The position numbers were made by a program, and so were the translations under genes. A stretch of 64,000 bases of DNA, from assembly GCA_902785945.1 (NCBI GenBank), contig CADAAR010000006.1:1-64000 (forward strand). Direction: 5' to 3'. Shown piece after piece: positions 22,993 through 32,366 of the stretch. Source of the stretch: an uncultured Prevotellaceae bacterium. GTDB taxonomy: Bacteria; Bacteroidota; Bacteroidia; Bacteroidales; Bacteroidaceae. Positions within the stretch are counted from its first letter, which is position 1, and every line of letters begins with the position of its first letter. Below the pieces are notes generated by a model that worked only from the letters and a program-made list of their open reading frames with translations, was not told the DNA's origin and did no database searches.

Positions 22993-25887
22993 TTATTGTA
23001 AAAGAAACATTAATATACCTCGCATGAGCACGTCTTGCATCTGTTTCGATTTGATACATTCAAAGGGGAAACCGATGGTCAGGGCGCGATAGTCGTTACC
23101 ATTATATGCCACACAAGCACTCTGCAGATTACTGTAGGCCATCGCCGGATAGGCTGGCTCTACAGGCAGCAGTACGTCAGGATGCTGGGCTGCGTAATGT
23201 TCGCTGTTTGGCTGACGATAGAAGGTGAAGGTGGTACCCAATCCTTGGATGCTGTCACGCTCCAGATAATCATTTTGCGTGCCGCCATAGTCACACTTCA
23301 GCAGATTGGCCAGAAAAGCCTTATCTTGTTCTGATGTCATGTCTCGTCCGATATAGGCTCCACTCACGAGAAGTGCTCCCCCTTGTGACGTATGAGCCTT
23401 TAAATGCGGACGCAGTTCTTTCGGGAATGCCTGATACTTCACCAGCGAATAGCCATCGTTGCATTCCAGACCTAAGATCAGGTCTACCAGTGCATAGCCC
23501 TCCAATGTCATTTTGCCATTTTCGATGGCTTTCGACGAGCAACTGGCAATGCTATAGCGACGGGCAGAGGCGATGGCACTTGCATGGGTGCGGATATAAT
23601 CGAAGTCGTTGCCTGCTATGAACTGTCCTGCTAATGAGTCGTTGGTAAAACCAAGACCTTTCGACGTTTCCTTTCCTATCTGCGAACGGTCGAAACTTGT
23701 TTGGAAACCACGCCATCCAGCAGTCAGTCCGTAGCTTACACCGACATCTTCATTCAAGTCGAAACCCTGTTCTGATAGGTTGTCGCGCACTTTGGGTGAG
23801 GCCAGGCGATGGAAACCGTTCACCACGAGTATCTGCTTCTGTGCCGTTGGATTATAGAGGGCCGATATTACCTCGCTGGGGAAACTCTCACCGCCAGCAT
23901 TGACGGCTGAGATACGGAAAGAATAGAGTTTGTCGGGCTCAAGCTGAATCACGGTACTCGTCTTGCTGCTGTTCAGAAAGACGCCATTGTCAAAGCCCTC
24001 GTTGTCTTTCGCCGTATAGAGAACATAACAGGTTGGAACGGCTGTAGGCTCATAAGGATCCTCCGTTGCCGTCCAGCTTATCTTAGCCTCACCTTTTTCT
24101 GTGAGGGTGACGGATACATTATCCGGTGCCAACGGCTGAACCACATAGTCTGTATGGTGCATGCGTGCCGTATAGCGCAACAAGGTCTTGTAGATACTAC
24201 GGGCCAGGTCGAAACGGAAATTGGGATCTTGGGCCATCCTCATATCGGCGAAGTTCTGATGCGATAAGGTCTCGAGAATGGCGCTGGGCACTTCAGGCAT
24301 ACGACATTCCGAATAGTTGCGGTCGTAGAGCTCACGGGTCTGCCATTTGCCGTACTTCCTACGGATGTCATAAGGGATATTCACGAGCAGGTCGTCAGCC
24401 AGATCACGCGATGCCAGACGTGTAAATCCGGCATTCACGGTTGAGTCGCGAAACGTGGTCATACAGATAGTCAGGGTTCCGGTGTTCGTCTTGCCGTCGC
24501 GGGTAAAGCCCGCATCGCTATGAATAGCCAACGACAACTCAATGGGCACCCCGCGACCAGTAGTATCTGGCAGATAGCAGGAACCGCCACTCAGCAGGTT
24601 CGACATATACGAACGGGCATTGATGTCGTCGCCATAATCGTCCTGACCTTCTTTGCTGCTGTATACCTCGTATGGCATTCCTGCCCATTGGGCATAATAA
24701 CGCGAACCTTCCAGACAACGGGGCATTCCACTCAACTTGCCGCCTCGCTCGATATTGCCCATTCCGCCTCCGAACCTCACTGCATCAGCAGTCACAATGC
24801 CTGGTTTGTCGCTGAAGTTGGATAATACCACGCGGTTTTGTTCATTACAGCCTTCGTCGAAGTCGAAGGTCCCCAGATAAACCCAGGTAGATCCGCCCAT
24901 CTGCTGATTGACGTGAAACTCTGTGGCGATACCCTTATGCCAAACGGTATAACGGGCATCGTCTATACTCTCGGCAACGGTCTGGTAACTCACATAGACC
25001 GCATAGCGTCCGGCTTCAGGTATCGTGGGTTGGTAAATAGCCAAGGACTCGTGATTCTTGTGGCCTGTCGTCTCTATCATGCGGGCTGTGCCTGCCTCGA
25101 AGGGATTCTCGTGATCCACGTAGTTGCCTGTGTGTAAAGCGAAGCCCGGCATCGATGTCATCTGCCAGAAGGAATGTGTTCCCTGTTCCATATAGCCTAT
25201 CGACAACGAGTCATTATCGACGATGACCTCATGCTTTTGCCAGTCGCGTTCTCGCGGGGTGAATACATAAGCACCCGCATTCTCCAACATAGGAATGAGA
25301 TAAGGGGTAACGATGGTCTGTGTAAACAGGTCTTCGCTGGTGGCGAAGAGGGGAGGGCGCTGCCACTTCCATTGATCGTCTGGGATACTGTAATAGATAC
25401 CGTGACTAGCCCAAACGGTGAAATGGCGGTTGAAAAGTCCGCGGGTAATCTGATAAGGTCTTGAGGCGTTCTGCACCCAAGGTTTTCCTTTGTAATCGAT
25501 CTCTCCCCACGTACGACTTTTATTCACAGGGTCTAATAAACGGTTCGGGATGAGGTCTTCAATAGCCCATCCACCAGTCTTAACCGTTAGCTGGTAGTTT
25601 TGAAGAGAGTCTGGCAGCAGTTTCCTTACATCCGTGTAGATGAAATCAGTTGAGGGCTTGGTGAACAATTGTTCTCCAAAGGCATTATTAGCATAGACCG
25701 TCACCGTTTTCAGGGAATCGTTGACGATAAGACTATCCAAGTGTGATTTCGAACGTATCAGTTGTCCTGCAGCCTTGTAATTTACAAAATAGTTCTCCAA
25801 GGCATTATTCTGTGCTTTCTGAGCCAGAGATAGAAGGGCGGTGAGACCAGCCCACAAAGTAACGACCAGTCTCTTCTTATTCATCAT
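22993..25887 (-). CDS. Exported golvesin-like / N-acetylmuramoyl-L-alanine amidase-like protein
   Basis: A 964-residue protein with a signal peptide (MMNKKRLVVTLWAGLTALLSLAQ). Residues about 280-380 match the golvesin C-terminal domain (RYAVYVSYQTVAESIDDARY, STWVYLGTFDFDEG, GIVTADAVRFGGGMG), the domain behind the usual database name xanthan lyase. Residues about 380-570 resemble an amidase_3 core: LSLAIHSDAGF and SAILETLSHQNFADMRMAQD supply the zinc His and catalytic Glu. A fibronectin type III domain follows at about 590-680 (WTATEDPYEPTAVPTCYVLY). The C-terminal part is an uncharacterised alpha/beta domain. The substrate is unknown; cell-wall processing fits better than xanthan. Its start overlaps the acyltransferase stop (ATGA). 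Confidence 0.82.
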   Translation of the reverse strand: MMNKKRLVVTLWAGLTALLSLAQKAQNNALENYFVNYKAAGQLIRSKSHLDSLIVNDSLKTVTVYANNAFGEQLFTKPSTDFIYTDVRKLLPDSLQNYQLTVKTGGWAIEDLIPNRLLDPVNKSRTWGEIDYKGKPWVQNASRPYQITRGLFNRHFTVWASHGIYYSIPDDQWKWQRPPLFATSEDLFTQTIVTPYLIPMLENAGAYVFTPRERDWQKHEVIVDNDSLSIGYMEQGTHSFWQMTSMPGFALHTGNYVDHENPFEAGTARMIETTGHKNHESLAIYQPTIPEAGRYAVYVSYQTVAESIDDARYTVWHKGIATEFHVNQQMGGSTWVYLGTFDFDEGCNEQNRVVLSNFSDKPGIVTADAVRFGGGMGNIERGGKLSGMPRCLEGSRYYAQWAGMPYEVYSSKEGQDDYGDDINARSYMSNLLSGGSCYLPDTTGRGVPIELSLAIHSDAGFTRDGKTNTGTLTICMTTFRDSTVNAGFTRLASRDLADDLLVNIPYDIRRKYGKWQTRELYDRNYSECRMPEVPSAILETLSHQNFADMRMAQDPNFRFDLARSIYKTLLRYTARMHHTDYVVQPLAPDNVSVTLTEKGEAKISWTATEDPYEPTAVPTCYVLYTAKDNEGFDNGVFLNSSKTSTVIQLEPDKLYSFRISAVNAGGESFPSEVISALYNPTAQKQILVVNGFHRLASPKVRDNLSEQGFDLNEDVGVSYGLTAGWRGFQTSFDRSQIGKETSKGLGFTNDSLAGQFIAGNDFDYIRTHASAIASARRYSIASCSSKAIENGKMTLEGYALVDLILGLECNDGYSLVKYQAFPKELRPHLKAHTSQGGALLVSGAYIGRDMTSEQDKAFLANLLKCDYGGTQNDYLERDSIQGLGTTFTFYRQPNSEHYAAQHPDVLLPVEPAYPAMAYSNLQSACVAYNGNDYRALTIGFPFECIKSKQMQDVLMRGILMFLLQ

Positions 25888-26441
25888 TCAATGTTTCCAA
25901 TTGTAAAGTTCTCAGGATATTTTCCTTTGAAGTCTTTGAAGTATAGTTTAATTTCTCTCATGTCGTCTTCCAGATTACCTGTGGGTATCATGGTCTTGGT
26001 GCACTGAATCAGACGTTTCTCATAATCCACACCGTAAAGCAGGATGGGCAGATTGGCTTTCAGACCAATAAAATAAAAGCCCTTCTTCCAGTCAGGATTC
26101 TTTGAACGGGTTCCCTCGGGTGTGATACAGAGGTGGAAGGTTTCTGCATCTTTGGCACTCTGTGCCATCGAATCGGTCATGCTCGTCTTCTTCTGACGAT
26201 ACACGGGAATACCTCCCAGCCGCTTGAAGATAGGACCCAAGGGCCAGAAGAACCATTCCTTCTTCATCAGGAAATTACACTGAAAACCCTCGGCGCCGCT
26301 ATAGAGTATTCCTAATATGAAATCCCAGTTGCTGGTGTGCGGGGCTAAGCAGATAATGTATTTGTTCGGATGTTCCTGTGTTACGTTAACAGTCCATCCC
26401 ATTCGACTGTATAATAGCCACTTACAGAATGATTGCCACAT
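25884..26441 (-). CDS. 1-acyl-sn-glycerol-3-phosphate acyltransferase-like protein
   Basis: A 185-residue PlsC-fold protein. The acyltransferase HX4D motif is APHTSNWDFILG, and the downstream phosphate-binding EGTRSKNPDWKKGFYFIGLK fits the short Bacteroidetes variant. The N-terminal part is amphipathic, consistent with peripheral membrane association. It may acylate lysophosphatidate or another lyso-lipid; the short length leaves the acceptor uncertain. It overlaps the next gene by 4 nt (ATGA) and starts 2 nt after the preceding small gene. Confidence 0.85.
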   Translation of the reverse strand: MWQSFCKWLLYSRMGWTVNVTQEHPNKYIICLAPHTSNWDFILGILYSGAEGFQCNFLMKKEWFFWPLGPIFKRLGGIPVYRQKKTSMTDSMAQSAKDAETFHLCITPEGTRSKNPDWKKGFYFIGLKANLPILLYGVDYEKRLIQCTKTMIPTGNLEDDMREIKLYFKDFKGKYPENFTIGNIE

Positions 26442-26442
26442 A

Positions 26443-26709
26443 TTAACTGTTCAACTGATCAATGATTTCGCCTATCTGCGCGGTGAATTTCTCTTTCAGA
26501 TCCTTGAAGTATATTTTTGCTGAAAGACCCGGTTCTGGATGGGAAGTTCGACGGATATATTCGTCCTCCACCTTCAGAATGCTGAAAAGTATTGCTTCAG
26601 CTTTACCTCTCTGGTCCTTGGCACCATATAAGGATACGGCGATTGCCTCTGAGAAAAGATCTTCACAAATCGAATGAATTGCACGCTTTAATAGTTTCTT
26701 ACTTGCCAT
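26443..26709 (-). CDS. Conserved-type small protein of unknown function
   Basis: An 88-residue soluble helical protein (MASKKLLKRAIHSICEDLFS and on). It starts at the ATG at 26709, preceded by a strong AGGAGG ribosome-binding site, which is unusual in this phylum. A promoter lies at 26752-26782. It is the first gene of the operon down to ygiQ and stops 1 nt before the acyltransferase gene. No motif is recognised; coding status is well supported by its signals. Confidence 0.75.
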   Translation of the reverse strand: MASKKLLKRAIHSICEDLFSEAIAVSLYGAKDQRGKAEAILFSILKVEDEYIRRTSHPEPGLSAKIYFKDLKEKFTAQIGEIIDQLNS

Positions 26710-26751
26710 ATTTGTTCCTCCTTTTTAGTTTGTTTTGATATATTCACTAAG

Positions 26752-26782
26752 CAAAGATAGAAAAAAATCTTCATTTCCCAAA
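26752..26782 (-). promoter_or_regulatory. Promoter of the 26709-20657 operon
   Basis: On the minus strand TTTG (26782-26779) and TATCTTTG (26759-26752) with 19 bp between. Confidence 0.75.
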
Positions 26783-26855
26783 GAAAAGCATCCACAAAAA
26801 ATATTAAAATGATGATTTTACCCCATTTTCTTTCCTTTTTCTAACAGAAATTGAT

Positions 26856-26863
26856 TAATTTTG
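26856..26863 (+). promoter_or_regulatory. pfp operon -7 box
   Basis: TAATTTTG followed by CACGC, 46 nt before the pfp ATG. The -33 box is poor. Confidence 0.55.
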
Positions 26864-26909
26864 CACGCAAATTGAAAATTATTCATTCAAATTTAAGGAT
26901 TAAAACATT

Positions 26910-28547
26910 ATGGAAAAAAGTGCATTGCAGATTGCAAGAGCTGCTTATCAGCCCAAGCTGCCGAAGGCTCTTCAGGGTGCAGTAAAAATCAAGGAGGGTC
27001 AGCCCACTCAGAGTGTTGGCGACCAGGAAGAAATCAAGAAGTTGTTCCCCAACACCTACGGTATGCCTATCGTAGAGTTCGAGCCCGCAACTGAGGCCAA
27101 TCATACCAAGATGAATGTTGGTATTATCCTCAGCGGTGGTCAGGCGCCTGGTGGTCACAACGTTATCACGGGTCTCTTCGACCAGATCAAGAAGCTGAAT
27201 CCTGAGAACCGTCTCTATGGTTTCATCCTCGGCCCTGGTGGTTTGGTTGACCATAATTATATGGAGCTCACCAAGGAGATTGTCGATGAATATCGCAATA
27301 CCGGTGGTTTCGATATGATTGGTTCTGGTCGTACTAAGCTCGAGAAGGTCGATCAGTTTGAGAAGGGCTTGGAGATCATCCGTGAGCTCGACATCAAGGC
27401 CATTGTGATCATCGGTGGTGACGACTCTAACACCAATGCCTGCGTATTGGCTGAGTACTATGCTGCCAAGAACTATGGCGTACAGGTAATCGGTTGTCCA
27501 AAGACCATCGACGGCGACCTGAAGAACTCTCAGATTGAAACCTCTTTCGGATTCGATACTGCATGTAAGACCTACTCGGAGCTCATCGGTAACATCGAGC
27601 GCGACTGTAACTCTGCCCGCAAGTACTGGCACTTCATCAAGGTGATGGGTCGTTCTGCTTCTCACATTGCCCTTGAGTGTGCCTTGCAGACACAGCCTAA
27701 CATCTGCCTCGTTTCTGAGGAGGTTGAGGCCAAGGGTATGAGCCTCGACGATATCGTCGACTACATCGCCAACGCCGTTTGCGCCCGTGCAGCCGATGGC
27801 AACAACTTCGGTACGGTTATCATCCCTGAGGGTGTCATTGAGTTCATCCCCGCCATTAAGAAGCTCATCGCTCAGTTGAACGACGTGCTGGCTATGCCCG
27901 AGGCTAAGAACCTGGATCGTCACGAGTCAATCGATTTCGTTAAGGCTCACCTCACCGAGGCTAACCTGGCTGTATTCAATAGTCTGCCTACGGGTGTTGC
28001 CCGTCAGTTGGCTCTTGACCGCGATCCTCACGGTAATGTACAGGTATCTCTTATCGAGACCGAGAAGCTGCTGTCGACGATGGTAGCCCAGAAGCTCGAG
28101 AAGCTGAAGAAAGAGGGTAAGTATGTTGGTAAGTTCGGTACGCAGCACCACTTCTTCGGTTATGAGGGCCGCTGCGCTGCTCCTTCTAACTTCGATGCCG
28201 ACTACTGCTATGCACTCGGTACTTCTGCCGCTCAGCTCATTGCCAACGGTAAGACCGGTTATATGGCTATCGTAAAGAATACAACCGCTCCTGCTGATCA
28301 GTGGATTGCTGGTGGTGTGCCCATCACAATGATGATGAATATGGAGCGTCGTGCTGGTGAAATGAAGCCCGTTATCCGTAAGGCGCTCGTCGAGCTCGAT
28401 GGCGCTCCCTTCAAGGAGTTTGCTGCCCATCGTGACGAGTGGGCTCGTAAGACCGCATACATCTATCCCGGTCCTATCCAGTACTGGGGACCCACAGAGG
28501 TCTGCGACCAGCCTACCAGAACACTGGCATTAGAAAAGGCAAAATAA
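26910..28547 (+). CDS. pfp: Pyrophosphate-dependent phosphofructokinase
   Basis: A 545-residue long-type PFK. The phosphoryl-donor site reads [11 protein letters not shown] (GGDD rather than GGDG) and the catalytic loop is PKTIDGDL; both mark use of PPi instead of [20 protein letters not shown] is the N-terminal donor-binding glycine loop, and [20 protein letters not shown] is the sugar-binding MGR region. It phosphorylates fructose 6-phosphate reversibly, sparing ATP in an anaerobe. Its stop is directly followed by the ATG of the GH25 gene. Confidence 0.96.
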   Translation: MEKSALQIARAAYQPKLPKALQGAVKIKEGQPTQSVGDQEEIKKLFPNTYGMPIVEFEPATEANHTKMNVGIILSGGQAPGGHNVITGLFDQIKKLNPENRLYGFILGPGGLVDHNYMELTKEIVDEYRNTGGFDMIGSGRTKLEKVDQFEKGLEIIRELDIKAIVIIGGDDSNTNACVLAEYYAAKNYGVQVIGCPKTIDGDLKNSQIETSFGFDTACKTYSELIGNIERDCNSARKYWHFIKVMGRSASHIALECALQTQPNICLVSEEVEAKGMSLDDIVDYIANAVCARAADGNNFGTVIIPEGVIEFIPAIKKLIAQLNDVLAMPEAKNLDRHESIDFVKAHLTEANLAVFNSLPTGVARQLALDRDPHGNVQVSLIETEKLLSTMVAQKLEKLKKEGKYVGKFGTQHHFFGYEGRCAAPSNFDADYCYALGTSAAQLIANGKTGYMAIVKNTTAPADQWIAGGVPITMMMNMERRAGEMKPVIRKALVELDGAPFKEFAAHRDEWARKTAYIYPGPIQYWGPTEVCDQPTRTLALEKAK

Positions 28548-29444
28548 ATGTCAAAGAAGCGAGTAGTTCGCCGAAAGGGCGTTGGCATTACTCATACCTA
28601 TCATGGTGTGGGTAAGCGCCAACGCCCTTCTCTTTTCATCCGTCTACTGCAGAAAGTTCCCTCTTGGGGCTGGTGGTTAGGCGGCGCTGCTATTGTGGTG
28701 GGCTACATCTGGTTCTTCTATTATTTCTTTGTCTCACCCTTCGGTTTCCGTTGGCGTGCTCTTTATGGCGATGTCAGCTATCCCGAGGGATACGAGATTC
28801 ACGGTATTGACATATCCCACCATCAGGGACATATCGACTGGGAGGAGCTGAAAGATAATGGCATGATTAATAAGTGCCCCATCCGTTTTGTGATGATCAA
28901 GGCTACGGAGGGAGCTACGCAGACCGACGAGAACTTCCGCGAGAATTTCTATCAGGCTCGGGAGTATGGTTTTACCCGTGGTGCCTACCATTTCTACAGT
29001 GTTCATACACCGGCTCAGGAGCAGGCTTATCACTTCCTCGATGTAGTGAAACTTGAAAACGGCGACCTGCCGCCCGTGCTCGATGTGGAGCACAAGCCCA
29101 AGAACCAGTCGGATGCGGAGTTCAAGAGCTCCGTGCTCCAGTGGCTTGACATCGTCGAGAAACATTATCAAGTCAAACCTATTATATATACCTATTTTAA
29201 ATTTAAGACGCGCTACCTCAACGATTCCATCTTCGACCAGTATCCTTATTGGATTGCCCATTACTATGTCGACTCCTTGGAGTATCAGGGCCCGTGGAAG
29301 TTCTGGCAGCATACCGATGTGGGCCGTTTGCCTGGCGTGAAGGGAAATGTCGACTTCAATATCTACAACGGCTCCTACTATGACCTGCGCCAGATGACCA
29401 TCGGCTCGCAGGAAACCATTGGCGAGAAAGCCTATGGCATGTAA
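28548..29444 (+). CDS. Membrane-anchored GH25 lysozyme-like protein
   Basis: A 298-residue protein. A basic N-terminus (RRKGVGITHTYHGVGKRQR) precedes one transmembrane helix at about 42-65, placing the catalytic domain outside the membrane. The GH25 core shows GIDISHHQGHIDWEEL (first Asp), VMIKATEGATQTDENF, YHFYSVHTPAQEQAYHF and PPVLDVEH (Asp and Glu). The family cleaves the beta-1,4 MurNAc-GlcNAc bond, so a role in peptidoglycan remodelling is likely. The first 30 codons contain a perfect 12-bp inverted repeat. Start directly abuts the pfp stop. Confidence 0.9.
   Translation: MSKKRVVRRKGVGITHTYHGVGKRQRPSLFIRLLQKVPSWGWWLGGAAIVVGYIWFFYYFFVSPFGFRWRALYGDVSYPEGYEIHGIDISHHQGHIDWEELKDNGMINKCPIRFVMIKATEGATQTDENFRENFYQAREYGFTRGAYHFYSVHTPAQEQAYHFLDVVKLENGDLPPVLDVEHKPKNQSDAEFKSSVLQWLDIVEKHYQVKPIIYTYFKFKTRYLNDSIFDQYPYWIAHYYVDSLEYQGPWKFWQHTDVGRLPGVKGNVDFNIYNGSYYDLRQMTIGSQETIGEKAYGM
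28575..28629 (+). repeat. 12-bp inverted repeat in the 5' end of the GH25 gene
   Basis: AAGGGCGTTGGC (28575-28586) and its exact reverse complement (28618-28629) enclose a 31-nt loop, followed by CTCTTTTC. It could form an mRNA hairpin within the first 28 codons. Confidence 0.6.
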
Positions 29445-29469
29445 CATCTACTTAAAAACAAATCAAAAA

Positions 29470-30507
29470 TTGAAAAAACTATTACTGGCGATAACGCTGC
29501 TGTCGCTGCCATTCATGGCTGTGGCACAGAAGCCTCTTACAGAGAAAGACATGAGTGCTTATCTCTTTACCTTCTTCAACGATTCCACCCATTCGCTGTT
29601 CATGGCCATCAGTCACGATGGATATAACTTTACGCCTTTAAATCATGGCGAGCCCATCATCTCTGGTGACAGTATTGCCGAGCAGCGCGGTATCCGCGAT
29701 CCGCACATCTACCGTGCCCCTAATGGCAAGTTCTATATTGCTATGACCGACCTCCATATCTATGGTCAGGAGAAGGGCCTCCGCTCCACGCGCTGGGAGC
29801 GTGACGAGAAATATGGTTGGGGCAACAACCGCGGTCTGGTACTCATGGCCTCCGACGATTTGATCCATTGGACGCACCATGAGGCACGCATCGACTTGCT
29901 TTTCCCCGAGCATTTTGGAGATATCGGCTGTGCCTGGGCTCCTCAGACCATCTGGGACCCATTGGTTAATAAACTGATGGTCTACTTCACCATTCTGCAG
30001 CAGCCAGGTGGTCGTTTACGACTCTACTATAGTTATGCTGATGAGGCGTTCACTACATTAGAGACCGAACCACAGTTGTTGTTCGATTATCCGGATCCGA
30101 AGATTCAAGTGCTCGATGCTGATATCTGTCCGATGCCCGACGGCCGTTATTTCATGACTTATGTGGCACAGGAGAATCCTGCGGGTATAAAATATATGAT
30201 TAGCGACCGAATCAACCATTTTGACGACTATCACGCCCCTCAGATTGATACTGAGCGTGGTGGTTGCGAGGCGCCTAACGTCTGGAAGCGCATTGGTGAA
30301 GACAAATGGGTCATCATGTACGACATCTATAGCTTGAAGCCTCATAATTTCGGCTTCGTCGAGACCACCGATTTCAAGACGTTCACGCCGCTTGGCCGCT
30401 TCAACGAAGGTGTCATGAAGCTCAAGGATTTCACTTCGCCCAAACACGGTTGTGTCATCCACATCACCAAAGCCGAGGCCGAACGCCTCGAAAACTACTG
30501 GAAATAG
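29470..30507 (+). CDS. Exported GH43-like glycosidase
   Basis: A 345-residue protein from the TTG at 29470, which gives the signal peptide MKKLLLAITLLSLPFMAVAQ. Upstream in-frame starts at 29419 and 29434 overlap the GH25 gene and push the signal peptide inward. The five-bladed GH43/GH117-type features are RDPHIYRAPNGKFYIAMTD (catalytic base Asp region), DADICPMPDGRYFMTY, and GGCEAPNVWKRIG (Glu). DDLIHWTHH and TTDFKTFTPLGRF are typical blade motifs. Arabinan, xylan or related side chains are likely targets. Last gene of the pfp unit, followed by a terminator. Confidence 0.83.
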   Translation: MKKLLLAITLLSLPFMAVAQKPLTEKDMSAYLFTFFNDSTHSLFMAISHDGYNFTPLNHGEPIISGDSIAEQRGIRDPHIYRAPNGKFYIAMTDLHIYGQEKGLRSTRWERDEKYGWGNNRGLVLMASDDLIHWTHHEARIDLLFPEHFGDIGCAWAPQTIWDPLVNKLMVYFTILQQPGGRLRLYYSYADEAFTTLETEPQLLFDYPDPKIQVLDADICPMPDGRYFMTYVAQENPAGIKYMISDRINHFDDYHAPQIDTERGGCEAPNVWKRIGEDKWVIMYDIYSLKPHNFGFVETTDFKTFTPLGRFNEGVMKLKDFTSPKHGCVIHITKAEAERLENYWK

Positions 30508-30541
30508 CGATCAAGTGTAACAGGGATTTTATTGTTATACG

Positions 30542-30573
30542 AGCCTCGTTGCTTTCACGGCAGCGGGGCTTTT
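30542..30573 (+). terminator. Terminator of the pfp-GH25-GH43 unit
   Basis: GCCTCGTTGC pairs with GCAGCGGGGC (two wobbles) around TTTCACG, then TTTTC. Confidence 0.8.
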
Positions 30574-30595
30574 CGATTAAATAATTGCCGAAAGA

Positions 30596-30627
30596 TTTGG
30601 AAGTTAAGAGAAAAATATCTATCTTTG
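30596..30627 (+). promoter_or_regulatory. Promoter of the envelope operon at 30701
   Basis: TTTGG at 30596-30600 and TATCTTTG at 30620-30627 with 19 bp between. It leaves a leader of about 65 nt. Confidence 0.8.
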
Positions 30628-30700
30628 TACTCGAATACTACGAAGCACCGATAACCGGGCTTTAAATTTACAGGTATGAACTAATTAAATACAAAGTATA

Positions 30701-31327
30701 ATGAAAACAATTAAAATAGCACTATGTGCTGCAAGTATCGTGTGTTTATTCTTTTCGTCTGCAAATGCTCAGAATGCCGTTGGTAGCTGGAGCCTTCAAC
30801 CAAAAGCAGGTTTAAATCTGGCAACGATGACAAACGATGACGATGCCAAAATTCGTGTGGGATTAGTGGCTGGTGCCGAATTGGCGTATCAGGCTTCACC
30901 CTTACTTTCCATTTCTGCTGGCGCCCTCTATTCCGAACAGGGTGCAGAAGCAAAAGTAGATGGTGTGAAAGGAACCCTCAAGATGGACTATGTGAACGTT
31001 CCCATACTGGCCAACTTCCATGTGGCGAAAGGATTAGCTGTTAAAGTGGGTATACAGCCAGGTTTTCTTGTCAACGATAAGATAGAGGTAAAGGTAAATG
31101 GTGTTTCGGCTGAGGTAGACATGAAAGAAGCTTATCGCAATATTGGCGTCGATGCAGACATACCCTCTTTAGATTTCGCCATACCGTTTGGCCTGTCTTA
31201 CGAATTTAACCATATTGTGTTGGATGCTCGCTATAACCTCGGTTTGACTAAGGCAATCTCTGTTTTAGGCGAGTCAACCAAGCACAGTGTGTTCCAAATA
31301 ACTATCGGATATAAGTTAAACTTATGA
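30701..31327 (+). CDS. Outer-membrane beta-barrel (PorT-like) protein
   Basis: A 208-residue protein with a signal peptide (MKTIKIALCAASIVCLFFSSANAQ). The remainder alternates hydrophobic residues in beta-strands, typically eight for this size: LQPKAGLNLATM, VGLVAGAELAYQ, LSISAGALYSEQGA, and a closing SVFQITIGYKL with a C-terminal aromatic/aliphatic strand. It fits the OMP_b-brl_2 porin-like family of Bacteroidetes. No pore or ligand function is known. Its stop overlaps the next start (ATGA), so the next lipoprotein is coupled. Confidence 0.85.
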   Translation: MKTIKIALCAASIVCLFFSSANAQNAVGSWSLQPKAGLNLATMTNDDDAKIRVGLVAGAELAYQASPLLSISAGALYSEQGAEAKVDGVKGTLKMDYVNVPILANFHVAKGLAVKVGIQPGFLVNDKIEVKVNGVSAEVDMKEAYRNIGVDADIPSLDFAIPFGLSYEFNHIVLDARYNLGLTKAISVLGESTKHSVFQITIGYKLNL

Positions 31328-31815
31328 AAAAGGTTGTGTGTCTGCTGTCAATAGCATTGTTTCTGATGGCAATCATTTGTTGTGATGGTGCTGGCGTTGA
31401 TAATTCAGTGCCAAGTATCGGGATGAAAAACTTCTCGAACACGGGTTGTAAGTCAACAACCAGAGCTGCATGGTCTGATGACTCATATTTTGAGTTGAAG
31501 GCCACAGAAGGTAACATGCTGTATGTGAAACATGTGAATGCCTTATTTAATTGTGCATCTAATAGGTTTGACGCAAAAGTGGAGATAGATGGTAATTCCA
31601 TAACCATCAAAGAATATGATTTGACGGATCTTGATATTATGACGAGTTGTCTATGCCCCTTTGATCTGGGTTATGAGATTGGGCCATTGAAGAATGGGGA
31701 AAGTTACTCTATTAAGGTCGTTTCTGGAGTAGCCCTGCCAGTTACTAATGGGGTTGTTTTTAGCATCGTCTATTCACCATCTTTCTCAGAAGTTATCGTT
31801 CCATCTCGTGACTAG
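31324..31815 (+). CDS. Putative lipoprotein of unknown function
   Basis: A 163-residue protein with a signal peptide ending in a cysteine pair (LFLMAIICCDGAG), consistent with lipid attachment. The mature part is beta-rich with several cysteines (TGCKSTT, NCASNR, SCLCPFDLG). It overlaps the beta-barrel gene by 4 nt and probably works at the outer membrane with it. No family is recognised. Confidence 0.72.
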   Translation: MKKVVCLLSIALFLMAIICCDGAGVDNSVPSIGMKNFSNTGCKSTTRAAWSDDSYFELKATEGNMLYVKHVNALFNCASNRFDAKVEIDGNSITIKEYDLTDLDIMTSCLCPFDLGYEIGPLKNGESYSIKVVSGVALPVTNGVVFSIVYSPSFSEVIVPSRD

Positions 31816-31861
31816 AGCAGTAAGAAGGTTTTGAAGTGAAAATAACAGTTTAACGATGCTT

Positions 31862-32335
31862 ATGAAAAAGTATATTTTATTCTTCAGCGTTTTAATTGCA
31901 ACTGCTTGTCTTTGTGCATGTAGTTCTGATGAAGGAGATGACATTAACGTGATGTACGACTTCTTTGAAACAGCATTTAACTCGCATAATAAAGAGCAGA
32001 AGTCTTTTGACTTTAGTAATAATTTAAGCAATGAAGAATTTCCTTGTATTATCATCAATAACAAAGAAGAATTTGAAGAAGCATATACGGGTGATTTACG
32101 TCTTCCCGACATTGATTTTTCAGTTTATACTTTGGTAATTGGAAAGATAAGTGTAGATGCGGCAACATTTATAGACGATATAAGCATCAGGCAAATTGAT
32201 AATAATACAGCTGCACTCACCATCAATTGTTTCAAAGATAGAAAAGGATGTTACATAGCCATTATTAAAGATGAATATTATTGGAAACTTTTTCCGAAAT
32301 TCTATGCCTCCGAAATAAAGGTAGAGAAAAAATAA
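31862..32335 (+). CDS. Putative lipoprotein of unknown function
   Basis: A 157-residue protein from the ATG at 31862 (MKKYILFFSVLIATACLCAC); an ATG six bases earlier is equally possible. TACLCACSSDEGDD is a lipobox followed by Ser and acidic residues, similar to the surface-export signal of Bacteroidetes lipoproteins. The mature part is low in GC compared with neighbouring genes and has the EFPCIIINNKEEFEEAY pattern. Function unknown. Confidence 0.7.
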   Translation: MKKYILFFSVLIATACLCACSSDEGDDINVMYDFFETAFNSHNKEQKSFDFSNNLSNEEFPCIIINNKEEFEEAYTGDLRLPDIDFSVYTLVIGKISVDAATFIDDISIRQIDNNTAALTINCFKDRKGCYIAIIKDEYYWKLFPKFYASEIKVEKK

Positions 32336-32366
32336 GAGGATTGCAAAAAATATAAGTTGTTATAAA

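Noticed and set aside
26883-28430. Minus-strand frames opposite pfp
   Set aside because: Shadow of a highly conserved gene; no domain or signals.
28575-28640. Rho-independent terminator after pfp
   Set aside because: The hairpin is inside the GH25 coding region, has a 31-nt loop and only a weak T-tract; kept as a possible regulatory hairpin instead.
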